The notes beneath the pieces are model-generated. The model did no database searches. It was not told where the DNA came from and worked only from the letters and a program-made list of their open reading frames with translations. Below are positions 1 through 13,619 of a stretch of 64,000 bases of DNA, in pieces. The first letter of the stretch is position 1. Each line of letters starts with the position of its first letter. Position numbers and translations under genes: made by a program. Source of the stretch: Arachis hypogaea. Lineage: Eukaryota; Streptophyta; Magnoliopsida; Fabales; Fabaceae. The DNA lies in the NCBI RefSeq assembly GCF_003086295.3, contig NC_092045.1, positions 91,216,693 through 91,280,692 on the forward strand. The letters are read 5' to 3'.

Positions 1-1743
1 TTTTTAGAATTAGGACTTGTTTGAGAAACTTTAGAAGTAATTTTTTTTAATTTTTGACTTATGAAAAGTAGTAGTATTAATGTTTGGTGTAATTTTTAAA
101 ACGAAATTACAACTTTTTAAGAAGCTATTTAGGAGCTTATAGAGAAGTTAAAAAAAATGACTTCTCTCATAATACTTCTACTTTTCATCCCATTTTTATA
201 CAATAAGCACTTTTAAAGTTAAAAATTCAAATACAAAATATCTTATTTATAAGTTACTTTTAATAGAGTCATTTATTATTTAAATTATTTTATCAAAAAG
301 AACTTAATTAAGTTGGTTATCCAATCTGGACCTTAATACATTAGAATAACTTAATATCATAAATTTATTTTAACTTTTGTATAGTTTAAAAGCTTATGCA
401 CATTCAAGAATGGGTGTTTGTTTGAAAAATATTAGATTTAAAAGTGAAAATAATAAACCAGAGAAAATAAATGAAAATCACAATTTTGTTAAATGGTGGT
501 GTGATAGACTGATAGTACTATAAGATAATTTGGTTTTACTGACGATTTCAGTGTAGGTAATTATTTTTTTAAATATCTTACTGACATTTTTGTTGTCAGT
601 AATTAATATTTAAATTAATTTAAAATAAAATAATTTTATTAAAGTTACGATAGTCAAGTTGTTAGTAAATTTATTTTAAAAATTTTAATATTGATTATTT
701 ACCAATAGTATAACCGTCGATAACCACTTACGTCGATAATATTTTTACGCATCTAACGACCCCAAAATTTATCGATAATTTGGCCATTAGTAAACTTAAT
801 ACTCGAAAAAAAATAAAGTGTAGTAGATAACCTTTTGATTTTATCATATCAATGGCTTCATAATTTATTGACCATAACCTTTGCCTTCGCAGCGTCGGTC
901 AATAACTGTCGGTAAGTAGCATGTGTGTAGTAGATAAATTGAATATCTAAAACAACCTGTTAATTTTAAGAGTAATGTTAAAATGCGTATATAAATTTCT
1001 CTAATATTAAATGCGTATATAAATTGGTAAATTATATCTTCTCACCTGATTTTTTAAAGAGAAATGTATAATATAAGAAATTAGCTAGAAAGTACATAGA
1101 TATAAACAACAATTGGGTTAGGTATGCATATAACTTATTTAATTGATCAATAATGCAATTATATTATTATTATTGAACACACAAGACCTCTTTTAATTAT
1201 AGTGTAAAGTATTTGTCATCTTGATTAATTTTATATTGAGATTATTATACGTATTTAATGAATATAAAATTAAAAGTGAATTAACATATTTATTATTTGT
1301 TATAATAATTATAAATTATTATTTTTAAATAAAAAAACGGAATATACAACTTGGAGTAGTATCTCACGATCAGTACTATCTCTTGCGTGATACATGTGTT
1401 TTTTTTTTCGGTATCTTATTTGGAATGAACTAATTATTGTACCTAAGTCCACTCAACGAACTTATATATTTGGTGTTGAGTTGTTAATTATGATTACCTA
1501 AAAGCTAAAAACAAAATAACTATCTTATATTTTAAGAATACATTTTGATAATACAATAATAGCAAATTCTTAAAATTTTAATGTATTCAATATATTAAAA
1601 ATATAAAAATGATCTTTTCAATCATTTTTATTAAAATAATTTTTATGATATTCTCTAGACATGTCTTCAAAGTACGTGTTAACCGAGCGGAAAAAAAAAA
1701 ACACAAATAGAGTTATAGACCATTTAATTACATGAAAAATATG
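1..1743. other. AT-rich intergenic DNA, no gene seen
   Basis: Strongly AT-rich with stops in all frames. I see no protein homology, RNA gene or clear element boundary. Around 540-920 there are short sequences reminiscent of subterminal repeats of decayed DNA transposons (for example GTCAGTAA and GTCGGTAA), but no paired ends. Confidence 0.6.
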
Positions 1744-1763
1744 AATCAGGCATCTTTAACTTT
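1744..1763. repeat. Target-site duplication, left copy
   Basis: 20-bp direct repeat identical to 2569-2588, flanking the retroposed insertion; the last three bases merge with the poly(T) run, so the true length is 17-20 bp. Confidence 0.65.
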
Positions 1764-2568
1764 TTTTTTTTGACAGAAGAAAACATATCATTTAAAAGAA
1801 AGTCAAACGGCACTTATAGATAATAGAGATAAATTGGATCTAAAATCAGAGAAGATGATTAGATAAATTCTATGCTGAACTATAAACTGAGAGTAAGCCC
1901 AATGTTCGATTACAAAGAATCTTAACCAGTAAAAACATAGACAAATCTGAATCTCTATGATTTCTAAATCAACACTAAAAGTGATGCAACATGTTGAAAA
2001 ATCTGTTCTTCTTCTCTGCTTAAAGCTGAATCCTCCTCTAGTCTGAAGATATTTCCATGAACAACAAGTGAGCTTCAGTGTATACTCCAAGATCTGATAG
2101 ATCTGTACCAACGTACCCACACTACCCATAAAGGGAGGACAATAAACCACCACAAAAGGGGAGAAAATACACCACATAGGGATATTAAAAAATAAAAATT
2201 AAAACAAATTAAAAGATAAACAGAAAAGCGAAGGAGAAGAAGCAAAGGATGTAAAGAAAGGATAAAAAGTTTGGGGGAGAAAGAAAATAAGAAGAGAAAC
2301 AGAGTTAAACAAAGAAAACTGAAAGAAACCAAAAGAAGAAAAAAAAGAGAGAGAATAGAGTAAGAAGAAGGAGGAGGGAGAGGGAAAGAGGAAGGAAAAA
2401 GGGGGGAGGGAGGCCACCACCTTACCAAGATAGCGGTGGCGGCGGCAACCTCCCTCTTGGACTTCACAAGAATAAAATGGCTTCAACCCTAGCAGAGAGA
2501 AGAGAGACGGACACGCTATTGGTTTTGTTTATCACTCTTTTTGCCTTCGCTACTAACTTTACAACTCT
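1764..2568 (-). mobile_element. Retroposed insertion (LINE-like or processed retrocopy), minus strand
   Basis: A 20-bp direct repeat, AATCAGGCATCTTTAACTTT, occurs at 1744-1763 and 2569-2588 and brackets about 805 bp. Read on the minus strand, the insert starts at 2568 and ends in a run of about 10 A (T-run at 1761-1771). A long target duplication plus a terminal poly(A) is the signature of LINE-type target-primed reverse transcription. The 5' part is GC-richer and leader-like (CTGCTAGGGTTGAAGCC), followed by a pyrimidine-rich stretch. The longest open frames (124 and 130 codons, minus strand) show no recognisable domain. It could be a non-autonomous LINE derivative, an internally deleted LINE, or a retrocopied mRNA; I cannot tell which. 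Confidence 0.65.
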
Positions 2569-2588
2569 AATCAGGCATCTTTAACTTT
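2569..2588. repeat. Target-site duplication, right copy
   Basis: Identical to 1744-1763; marks the 5' end of the minus-strand retroposed insertion. Confidence 0.65.
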
Positions 2589-3571
2589 AGTCATTGTACG
2601 GGCATTATTTATTCAAGGCATCTTTAACCTCCAATATATTAAGCCAGCTTGAAGTTGTTCTTGCTTAAAGTCAAGTGAAATGAATTTAATTTTAAAAATT
2701 AGTTTACAAATGAAAATTATCTCATATTTATAAAGATTGGATAAATTATATTCCTAATATAGGACTAGCACATAGAAAAAAGTTTATTGGCAATGATTCT
2801 GCTACAAATTTAAGTATTTTTGTTAATTAAATTCAATTAAGCTGGCTCAAATCTAATAAAAATTACTCACACAATGTGTATGTAAATTACATGCTTCTTT
2901 TTGAAGAGTACTTAGATACCAGTAGATTTTGTAATTTGTAATCATCAATTAATCATCATTAGTATTTTTTATTTTTCTTTTGTTAATTAAGTGTTAGCCA
3001 AATTTTAATAAAAATGTCGATTCCTAAATTTTTTCCTTTTTTTTACGTTTTTTCTTCGTTTTTACGTATTTTTTTCATTGTCGTTCTTTTATTACTATTG
3101 TTGTTACTGTGTTTTTTTTATTTCTCCTCCTTCTTCGATGTTATTGTAATAAAAACAAAAAAAATTAATAAAAATGTGAAAAAAAATTAGAAAAATGACA
3201 ATAAAAAAGAGAGAAAAAGAAAGAGAAAACGAATAGTTTTGAATTGTCTTGATAATATGAATTTACACAATTATATAACAGTGTCATGATATAACTAAAC
3301 ACACAGAAATAGACTATGCATGTGATATATAAGGTATTGAAAAACAACACTAAGAATTTTGAAGACTTACAAGTTACAATACAAACATTGGATATTAAAA
3401 GAGAGAGGCTCACTGAATAGCTAATATTCATAGATTGAGACTTGGGTCAATATTTGTATTTGGAAAACATAAGCGGACATGGGTGATGAGTTTTGCAATT
3501 CAACCAAAGAATAATATATCTATCATCCAAATGAGATAGTACAAATTGTATATCAAAATATCTATATCATA
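2589..3571. other. AT-rich intergenic DNA
   Basis: No gene recognised. There are T-rich runs around 3020-3140 and an A-rich stretch around 3140-3240. The short minus-strand frame at 3165-3431 is low-complexity and unsupported. Confidence 0.6.
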
Positions 3572-3595
3572 CACTACAAGAAAAACACCCATTCA
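3572..3595 (+). repeat. CACTA terminal inverted repeat, left
   Basis: Begins CACTACAAGAAAAA and pairs with the inverse at 9234-9257 with one mismatch. Confidence 0.9.
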
Positions 3596-3621
3596 AGTAC
3601 ACTTGAAAAGTGTAGCCAAAA

Positions 3622-4090
3622 GTGAAAAAAAATGATGCCTTAGGCTACGGCTACGCTTTTTGGGCTACGGCTACGCTTTTTGGAGTGATTCCTATTCGGC
3701 CGTTGCCTATTCTCAAAGGCTACGCTTTTCTACACCAAGGGCTACGCGTTTGGCGTTTGGGAATAGGCTACGCTTTTCAAGTGATGCTGTTCAGGACCAA
3801 AGGCTACGCTTTTCAGCTTTCATTCTTCCAGAATAGGCTACGCTTTTCAATGCTACTGCATCACTTGTAAAGCGTAGCCCCATTGTATACCATAGCTACT
3901 TTTTATAAGCGTAGCCTTAGGTCCCTCTTTTTTTTTTTGGTATACTATAGCTACTGTATATAAGCGTAGCCTTAGGTCTCGTTTTTTTTTTTCTGTATAC
4001 TATAGCTACTGTATATAAGCGTAGCCTTATGTCTCATTTTTTTTTCTATACTATAGCTACTGTACATATAAGTGTAGCCTTTGGTCTTTT
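3622..4090. repeat. CACTA left subterminal repeat array
   Basis: The motif GGCTACGCTTTT recurs roughly every 20-60 bp on the plus strand up to 3850. It then appears in inverted form (AAGCGTAGCC) inside about 65-bp tandem units containing TATACTATAGCTACTGTATA, at about 3890, 3950, 4010 and 4060. In CACTA elements such arrays bind transposase. The apparent 82-codon frame here (3622-3870) is only the repeat translated. Confidence 0.85.
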
Positions 4091-4527
4091 TTTTCTTCTG
4101 TATATATATATAATTATCTAATAATTATTAATACAACATAATAGTTAATATGATTACATGTATAAATGAATTGAATATTACAAAATAAAAATAAAAACAT
4201 AATTATACTAAATAATTTCTTTATATAATAAAAATTGTCTCAAACCAAAATATATTTATAACATTGATCCAAAAGTACTAGAATGAAATTAACTGTAAAA
4301 ATTCATACAACTCAAATTAAAGTAAGCATAGCCATATCAAAACCATAATATCACTTGGCCAATAAAGGTATCTTCTAATAAAAATCATTAGTCAACCATA
4401 CATGTAAAGATCCTAAATAGCACTCTATCTTAGCCAAAAAACCACAATAATAGTCAGCTTACTCTTCATTGCTTAATCTTCATTGTTATCCTGCATAACT
4501 AGTGTACCCTTGTTTGGCTATTCCATA

Positions 4528-4669
4528 ATGGGAATGGCTCTTTCGGAAAATAGAGCACCCAAGGTCTCTGTTTTGCTCTCTTTCGTGGCTCTATTCTTCA
4601 GCTCCAGTGGAGTTGGGGCACAGAATTCTCCAGTGTTCGCCTGCGATGTGGCCAAGAACCCTGCATTGG
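4528..4669 (+). pseudogene. Captured 5' fragment of a beta-D-xylosidase / alpha-L-arabinofuranosidase gene
   Basis: The frame from ATG 4528 encodes a hydrophobic signal-peptide-like segment followed by AQNSPVFACDVAKNPAL. This is the characteristic mature N-terminus of plant BXL-type glycoside hydrolase family 3 enzymes, secreted cell-wall beta-xylosidases that trim xylan or arabinan side chains. Homology ends abruptly after NPAL (about 4669); the expected continuation (a Gly-Phe-Cys motif) and the whole catalytic domain are missing, and the frame stops at 4713. An upstream in-frame ATG at 4483 is not part of the family. It lies inside the CACTA element, so it is a captured gene fragment, not a resident gene. 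It could only give a truncated secreted peptide or a small-RNA source. Identification is from memory of the family. Confidence 0.75.
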
Positions 4670-6240
<1,571 letters not shown>

Positions 6241-6769
6241 TTAATTAAATAATATAGATAGATGATTGCATGAATGAATATAATCTTATAAAAAACGGTG
6301 ACATCATGAAAAGAAAAAACGTTTCATGTTCATATTTCATATTATTTTATATTAATCTGAAAGAAATGGACCGTGTGTAAGACTTGGACTAACATAAAAG
6401 TCATGAAGTCAAACAAAGAAAAATGGAGGCTATGACCGTGTGAACGTAACTGCTTCTTAATCTAATAACAACTAAGCTATTCAACAACCAATACTTAAAA
6501 TTAATTATTGAGTGAAGTCTCAAAACATGTTTAAAATAATTATATAGTTTAGCTTGACATATCAGAAGTGTGTATACAGGTGTGTATACAAGGATTTGAT
6601 TGTTAATTAAAGTGGAGAAATTGATAAATTAAAAAAGTAAATTATAAATATTTACTCTTAGAAAACTCAATTTTCTTATATAGTTTTACCCATCCATAAC
6701 CCTTTCATTCTTTGTTCACCTTACCAGGATTGTATATGATTGGTTTTCATGTTAATCAGATTTTTTTCT

Positions 6770-6875
6770 TTCAATTCAATTTACAATTCAGCTCACCTTT
6801 CTTCTTCCTCTTCTACTTCTTCTCTACTCCTTGTCTTCTTTTCATTCTTTATATTCTTCACACCATTTCTGTTTC
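6770..6875 (+). repeat. 106-bp direct repeat, copy 1, inside the CACTA element
   Basis: Pyrimidine-rich sequence (TTCTTCCTCTTCTACTTCTT and flanks) repeated nearly identically at 7960-8066, differing at only a few positions. Confidence 0.85.
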
Positions 6876-7102
6876 AGAAGAGTTGGGTGTTGTTTCAGAA
6901 GAGCAAGTTGACTTCAATAATAGTTGTATTTCTTCTTTGTCTTCTGAAGAAATTTCTGATATAAAAGCAGAGTAGCTCAATTTAGATGAATCTGTAAGTG
7001 AGTCAAAACCGATTCTTGAAGCTAACATTGGCAGTTTAAATTGTGAAGAAGACAGTGATATGTTTAAGCAACATTTTGGCAGCTTATCAAATACACACAA
7101 GG
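6876..7102 (+). pseudogene. Exon-like fragment of an unidentified captured gene (piece 1)
   Basis: The plus-strand frame is rich in Ser and Glu (SEELGVVSEEQVDF, then SSLSSEEISDIKAE). It has one in-frame TAG at 6973-6975, continues in the same frame, and ends at a good splice donor (CACAAG|GTTTGTC) near 7102. I do not recognise the protein. The composition resembles a disordered acidic region of a plant regulatory or scaffold protein, which is not a functional assignment. Confidence 0.4.
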
Positions 7103-7730
7103 TTTGTCTTCTTTCATGAAATAATGATGTCATATTAGGCTATTTCTTGGAAGCATAAAGGATTTAAAAGTGTAAGAAAACTCTTATGTCCATTACTTTA
7201 AATTAGTCTCTTGGCTTTATTTGTCTTATTCTTATTCTGGGGAAATACTTATTAAGCTGCCCATTATAAAACTGAGAATATAGGTTGGCAATTGAGCTAG
7301 TTTATAACTAGCTTTAGTAGAAATTAATGCTTAGCTTATAAAATATATTGCTGGTTCTTTTTAGCATCGTCTTGGAAAAATATTGAAAATGACCGGTGGG
7401 TGACAAATTGATTATATTTAGGAAAAGGGATTTACGCATCTAATATGTAATATAGAGATAACACTATAGTAGGACTAAGCATAAATGACGTTTTTTCTCT
7501 AACTATAAAGTTATTGGCAACAATATTCATGGCCTGTTAATTTGTGAAAAGTTGAGGGTTTGAGTGGGGTTAATTTCTTTCCAAAACCAAGCCTTCTTTA
7601 CGGAGAAAATTTTGTCACAAATTTTGGATAATATAGATACAGTTGAAGTACTCTACAACTTGAGTTATTTTCTCTCCAGATTAGACCACATTAGCTAAGT
7701 ATTTTGAGCTCTTTTAATGGTTATGTGCAG

Positions 7731-7950
7731 ACAAAGTCAATAAATTCAGTAGTTAAAAGGTTTTCTACAAGGTATGTTGTGCAGCAGAATTACCCAGGAG
7801 ATTGCAAAAGACTATTTATCAGTCCTGTTAGACATATAACTAATAAAAGCATGAACTCTGAGGAAAAAGCTGCAACTTATACCTTATCCAAAAACAGATC
7901 CTTGCAGGACAACGAAATTGACGAATTAAGAAATTCTTCTAAGCATGTAT
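7731..7950 (+). pseudogene. Exon-like fragment of an unidentified captured gene (piece 2)
   Basis: It starts right after a consensus acceptor (TTATGTGCAG at 7721-7730). The open frame contains VVKRFSTRYVVQQNYPGDC, then LFISPVRHITNK, then a Lys/Glu/Ser-rich segment, and ends near a donor-like GTATATGTG (about 7947). With the piece ending at 7102 it would form two exons around an intron of about 630 bp. I do not recognise the protein. It is followed at once by copy 2 of the 106-bp repeat. Confidence 0.4.
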
Positions 7951-7959
7951 ATGTGAGTT

Positions 7960-8066
7960 TTCAATTCAACTTACAATTCAGCTCACATTTCTTCTTCCTC
8001 TTCTACTTCTTCTCTACTCCTTGTCTTCTTTTCATTCTTTACATTCTTCACACCATTTCTGTTTCT
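7960..8066 (+). repeat. 106-bp direct repeat, copy 2, inside the CACTA element
   Basis: Near-identical to 6770-6875. The two copies bracket the exon-like pieces of the third captured gene. Confidence 0.85.
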
Positions 8067-8097
8067 GGCTAACCAAAAAACCGTTCAAACTGTAAGA

Positions 8098-8160
8098 ACT
8101 CTGTTAGAAACAGGAAGCTGAAAATAGGAAGCTGAAAACAGGAAGCTGAAAACAGAGAAA
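8098..8160 (+). repeat. Short tandem repeat (about 15-bp unit)
   Basis: AACAGGAAGCTGAAA and variants repeated about four times in a row. Confidence 0.75.
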
Positions 8161-8459
8161 CGAAAGCCAACTTATTCATTGAGAAATCACAGAAACAAAA
8201 GCTTATTAACGCTGCATTTGGATTCAGTCTCAGAAACAAAAATACAAAGAAAATAGACAAGCTGTATATTGAATCACAGTTCACAAACCCTAAAATACCA
8301 CACATCTTCATCAATAACAACATGCATGTTATCAAATTACAGTTCACAGACCCATATTTCAGAGATTAAAAGCCCCAAATTAAAACCCCTAAAATAGGAA
8401 CCCTAAGCCACTGATCAATTTCAGAAGCAAATAGAAATCAATACATACCTATTCAATGA

Positions 8460-8830
8460 TGTGAGCACAGCGAAGACGATGATGAGAAGCACGGAGATGA
8501 TGATGGTGAGAGCGGCGCAGCGACGATGGTGACGGTCGCACACCGACGATGGTGAGGGCCGCACAGCGACGATCAGTGCAAGCGATGGCGAAGAGGAGAT
8601 GACGACGGTCACTGTGGAGAGTAGAGCAGGTGAGTCGTGAGTGGGAGGCGATGACTCTCAACGGCGACAGTGAGAGGGTTTCCGCTTGTAGTGAGGCGGT
8701 CAATGGCGAGACTGAGAGGGTGAATGGCGAGACCGAGAGTGAGAGGGTCAATGGCGAGCTATCGAGACCGAGAGTGGGGGGCGACGATGGTTAGCTATCG
8801 AGACCGAGAGTGAGAGGGTGCTATGGAGGG
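8460..8830. repeat. GC-rich degenerate minisatellite inside the CACTA element
   Basis: Repeated words GCGACGATGGTGA, GTCGCACACCGACGATGG and GACCGAGAGTGAGAGGGT form interleaved tandem repeats, in sharp contrast to the AT-rich surroundings. Open frames here on the minus strand are repeat translations. Confidence 0.6.
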
Positions 8831-9059
8831 TTTGTTGCTCGAGGATGAAGGTGACTGAGACTCAGAAGTTTAATTTCCTTAGTTTTAATTTACTAAGTGT
8901 TAATAAGGTCTTTCAGGAAAAACAAGGAAAAAAAATTACTAAGTGTTAAAGTTTTTGGCTCTAGAGACATTAGGCATCACTTTTGAAACGCACCCAAAAC
9001 TTAACAAATAGGCTATCCTTTAAAAGCGTCTCCTTTGATATGAAAAGTGAACCTATAGA

Positions 9060-9233
9060 TATCAACCTACGGCTACGCTTTTTAAGTGATATCTTTAATA
9101 CCTAAGGCTACGCTTTTTAAATGATGCTGCATTTGTGTATCCTTTTCTCTTATAAAAAGGCAACACAGAGAAAAGCGTAGCCTATTCTATGAATAGGCTA
9201 CGCTTTTCAAATGTAGCTTAAAAAAAGTGTGGC
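9060..9233. repeat. CACTA right subterminal repeat array
   Basis: GGCTACGCTTTT-type motifs in both orientations lie immediately inside the right end, mirroring the left subterminal zone. Confidence 0.85.
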
Positions 9234-9257
9234 TGAATGGGTATTTTTCTTGTAGTG
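9234..9257 (-). repeat. CACTA terminal inverted repeat, right
   Basis: Ends TTCTTGTAGTG, the inverse of the left terminus, followed by the ATA target duplication. Confidence 0.9.
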
Positions 9258-9260
9258 ATA

Positions 9261-11847
9261 TTTTATATTGATAGAAGAACTTTTCATCTAGAAGTAAATT
9301 TTACCCATTGGTGAGATCTATCTCTATTGATAGTCTTTTTTTTTGGTTCAAATCAAATTAATCGATTATTAATAAGAAGAATATTAGATAATCATTAGAA
9401 TTTATTATTTTTAATTATCAGTTAAATATTAACATTTAAAAGTATGAAATAAAATATGTTATTAAATTATTAAATTAAATAAATTAAATTAAAAAATTAA
9501 ATTAATAACTAAATAATGACTATAAATTAAATAACAAATTTTAATAATTCATAATATTTCTCATTTCTTATTAACTATTTGATTTATTTATTCATTGTTT
9601 TTAGTTTTAAATCTTTCAAACCACACAATCAAATAATAATGTATATTTGTTTCTTACTTTTGTTTCCAGCATATATCTTCTATTCTTATTTATATTACTT
9701 TATTTATAAATTATTTATCATAATTATGGTTGCTTGTAATAGTTTCATATTTGTTGAGTTAACTGTACAGTTGCTACAAAAAACATTCTAAAAATCAATA
9801 GCCAAATTAACAACAAAAGCCACGGCTTGTGCTGTCACTTTTAAATTTGTCAACTTTTTAAAAAGCTAATAAAATTGACGATTTGAAGACAAATTCGTTT
9901 TTTAAGATTGAAAAATACAAAATTATTTTTTATCTTACAAAATGCGTGATATTTAGATCCTTCTGTACAATTGTCTAATCAAAACGTAACAGAATGAACT
10001 AATGTGTCATCCATATGTCCGTTACAGTGCTTATGTAGTCCATTGTAAAAAGGTTTGAGGACGGACAGGTTCCTAGACTTCAAAACGATGTCGTTTTGTG
10101 ATGAGTCCTTGGCTTCTTCAATTTTTCCTCCTATCTGAAGCATTCTCTTTACCACTGAGATTTTGTTCCTAGATGAACTAAGAAGTTAAAGGCACAACGG
10201 CGCCGCCTCCATTTCAAGAAGCCCTAGATTGGAATCTCCATCCACAGCCACCAACATGATAGGGAGGTCGTCGACAGTGCTGTTAGTCGGGAAGCCACGA
10301 GAGGGGATATTATTGAAAAAGAAGAAGAGAGTAGTGGAGGCCGTCAACGGAAAAGTCAAAAACAGTGGCGGCTTGCCAGAGAACAAGGTGAACGTGTGTT
10401 CCGACGATGTCAACAACGGCAGTGCACAAGAGATTTGTCACTAGCGGTGGCGGCAAAGGGTGGTTGCGTGGCCAATTATCACATCGGCAGAAAATGAAGC
10501 ATATATGGAAGAAGTACGATTAGGTGGTTCCACTTGATTTGTTCCTTTGTGTGTTATTTACCAATTGAGAATCACGGCAAGGGGAAGGACCAGTCTGAAT
10601 CTTGTTGAATTATTAATGAATCTTCTTTCTTTATCACATTCTCATTCAATTCCGCGCTTTCTGCTTCCTCGTCTCCACCGCCGCCGCCACTCCCATTCGT
10701 TTTTGGATCCTCTTTTCTAGCATGTTGTCCTACCTCCTCCTTATATTCAGCTTTCCTCCTAACTTATTCGTTCTCATATATTTTTCTCTTTTAATTTTTA
10801 CTTACCTAGTGTGGGAGAATCTATTAGAAGAGTTTTTGCAATTATCAATTTGATGACAAAATTTTTAAGATTTATTCCTACTCTCGATTGATTAAGATTG
10901 GATGAAAGTGTTCAACAATTTGCAGTTTTCCTATAGTCTCAAGTTGACCTTGTAAGGAAAGCTGCTCATTTGAGCCGTTTTATCTACAACTTCAAGGACA
11001 TGAAAGGATTAAAAATGATCTTGCTCGTATTGGGACTCATAGTCACATGAATGCGCTTTGTTATATCTGGTGATTTTGGTGGCGAGTTAGGTTCTATTTG
11101 ATTTAATTTGATTTTTGAGCTTTTTTTTGAAAAAATTTACCTTTTTTCATGGAAATTGAGATATGGAGAAAAGATCCTATTGATTCAAGTTGTTCTTCAA
11201 CGGAGAATTTGAGATATAAAAATTGATCTTTTTTTCATTTATGAACAAAACTTCAGTTGCAAGGGCTTCAGAAATGTTTCAAATAGGGAAAAAATGAAAA
11301 AGCCAAGCGAGGAAGACTCATCGCAAAATACGCATATAAGAGAATGAATTTAGTTATTTTTCTTCTTTCTAATTTTAAAAATGAATTATCTTAAGCATTT
11401 TATATCTTAATTTTAATTATTTATATTTAGTTCATCTCATACATTCAAATTTCACTTTTATTATACTATACATACTAAAATACATTTATATTGTGAGTTT
11501 TTTTTCATGCACTGTATCTTCTTATTTAAACATCAATTCATAAAAATAAACATAAATATATAATAAAAAATTTATTTATTTAAGTATTATAAAGAGAATA
11601 TTATTTACAAAAATAAAAACTATTCTTAAAATTATTATTGAAATTTAAAGGAAAAATACATATAATTTAAAGTAACATATGCATAATTTAATTAAATAGA
11701 CTTAACTCTCTAATATTTTTTAAAGAGGACAAGATTTAAGATCAAGACAAAAATATTTTTTTTAAAAAAATATAAGAATCACAACTAACTTTATTGTAAA
11801 AAATAAATAAAACTTTAAATTTCACAAAATACTTTTTTTTCTTATAG
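9261..11847. other. Intergenic DNA with a weakly gene-like segment
   Basis: Mostly AT-rich. A less AT-rich patch at about 9990-10720 has overlapping short frames on both strands (10229-10444 plus, 71 codons; 10186-10416 minus, 76 codons) and the palindrome AAAACGATGTCGTTTT at 10082-10097, a word I associate with plant transposable elements. Neither frame shows a known domain, so I do not call a gene. The rest (10720-11847) is non-coding. Confidence 0.45.
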
Positions 11848-12049
11848 TTTGGTGTAAAATCCGAGAAATTAGTAAATAATTAGTTAATAAATTAGTTATT
11901 AATCAAAAAAATTAAAGAATAGAATTTTATAGTTTAATGTGGTAGAATTAATTAAAATATAAATTTTAGACAGAAATTTTAAAAAATTTGATCTAAGATT
12001 GGGTCGAATGACCAAAGCAGACTTAAGTGGGCCCAAGCTCACCTAAACA

Positions 12050-12064
12050 CCCATATATATAAGC
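12050..12064 (+). promoter_or_regulatory. Putative TATA box of the solo LTR
   Basis: TATATATAAGC about 200 bp into the LTR, upstream of less AT-rich sequence. It fits a U3 promoter; no direct evidence of transcription. Confidence 0.4.
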
Positions 12065-13254
12065 TTGCTTCAGCTTTGGGGAAAGGGTGAAATCAAAGAA
12101 CCCTAACCCTTGCTTCAATTTCAATTCACCGTAACTTTCAATCCGGAGTTCCGAATAACAAGCCGTCAGCGGCCACGCGTTTGTCTTGGAGTCCTCTACG
12201 AAACTCACTCAATAATTTGGTAAGGAATTAGCTATTTCTTTCCAAGACTCTCTCTCCTTAAATTCGAAAATATTAGATTCTTAGGCTTTGAGATTTTGTG
12301 ATTTAATGATGTTATGTGTGCTCAAGTGGTGAGAAATCACTAGAATTTGTCCCAAACTTTTGTTGGTGAGGTGAGAAACCTCTAACTTTTGTGGAATTAT
12401 TAAATTAGTAAATCTTATATTGATTTTAGTGATGTTTGTGTGGAATTAGATTATATATATGTGTGACTTAGAGTCTATTTGAGGATTTAGAAGCTTGAGG
12501 TCAAGTTTTGGAGGCCGAGTTTCGTTGGTGAAGTTTTAGAATCTTGAAAACTTGTGGTGCGGGGACGCTTGAGGTGTTCTGGTTTTAATGAGGAATCGGC
12601 TAAGGTATGATTTTGGTTTCTCGTATTTAATAAATAATGTCTTGTGAAAACTTAGGCTAGACAACCATAGGATAGGAATGAATGCATGAGTATGTTAATT
12701 GCTTAGTGCCTTGATGTTAATTGTTGAACAAGGTTGAGTTTTGGTTTGTTGTTGATATTGGTGATAGAATGCCAAATGATGATTGAGGTTTGACAAAGTA
12801 TTGAGGGTGAATATGTATTTGTGATGAATTATTGATGATTGTATTGGTTAATTGAGGAATTATGTATGAGATTATGTAAAATTAAGGAATAGTTGAGTGT
12901 GGTAGGATGTGAAGATTGTGGTGCTATCAATGGTATACTGTGGTGTTGTCTGTATGTGTAGGATGTTGATATTGAGTCTGATTTTTAATGAAAATAGAGG
13001 TTTGAGAATTTTTGTGTAAATATAATTTTTGGCCGAACTTCGGTGAGTCTTAACTCGGCTTCCAGAATCTCAAATTATTTCAAACTTATTTCATATGAAA
13101 ATTGGATCCGTGAAGTTTATGTTGTTCAAAGAACGGATGAAAAATATTTTAAAACAAAAAAGTTATGTGCGTCAGAAGTTTGGAGGTCAAAACTGAAAAT
13201 TATGCAGCATTCAGCATTTTTCCCATTTTGCATGTCTTGCGTATGCAACCACCT

Positions 13255-13385
13255 GCACGCGACGCGACCAACCTTTTCGGGTTGGGCATCTCGCATACGC
13301 ATGAAAGGAAAAATTCACACTCATGCGTACGCGTGGCCCACGCATACGCGTGACTTCTCAGTAATGCGTACGCGTGACCCCTGTT
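13255..13385 (+). repeat. CGTACGCG word cluster in the solo LTR
   Basis: Several near-palindromic words (CATGCGTACGCGTGG, CACGCATACGCGTGA, ATGCGTACGCGTGAC) spaced about 25 bp apart, unusually CpG-rich for this DNA. Confidence 0.7.
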
Positions 13386-13619
13386 TTCAGCAAACTTAAT
13401 TTTATATTTTAAAACCTAATTTCGAACTTCTAAACTTCTATTTTACTCTTTTAACCCCTAAACTTTAGTTATGTATTGATTTATGAGAAGAAATTAGGAG
13501 GGGGTGGTAACTTGGAGATAAAGAAATTTGAGAAGTGATGAATTAGGTATGAGGAGATAGGGTGCACACACACTATTTAAATTATGAAATTGATTAAAGA
13601 AAGGATTACATGTTACATC

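Noticed and set aside
540..930. Possible degenerate CACTA or similar subterminal repeats
   Set aside because: Short GTCAGTAA-like words only; no paired termini or target duplication found.
2075..2486. Overlapping Ser/Phe/Leu-rich frames on the minus strand
   Set aside because: They translate a purine/pyrimidine tract of the retroposed insert; no domain and no conservation signal.
10186..10444. Small genes on either strand in the less AT-rich patch
   Set aside because: Overlapping frames without a recognisable domain or supporting signals; more likely relic element sequence.
13043..13399. 118-codon frame inside the solo LTR
   Set aside because: Runs through the CGTACGCG repeat cluster; no domain and no coding context.
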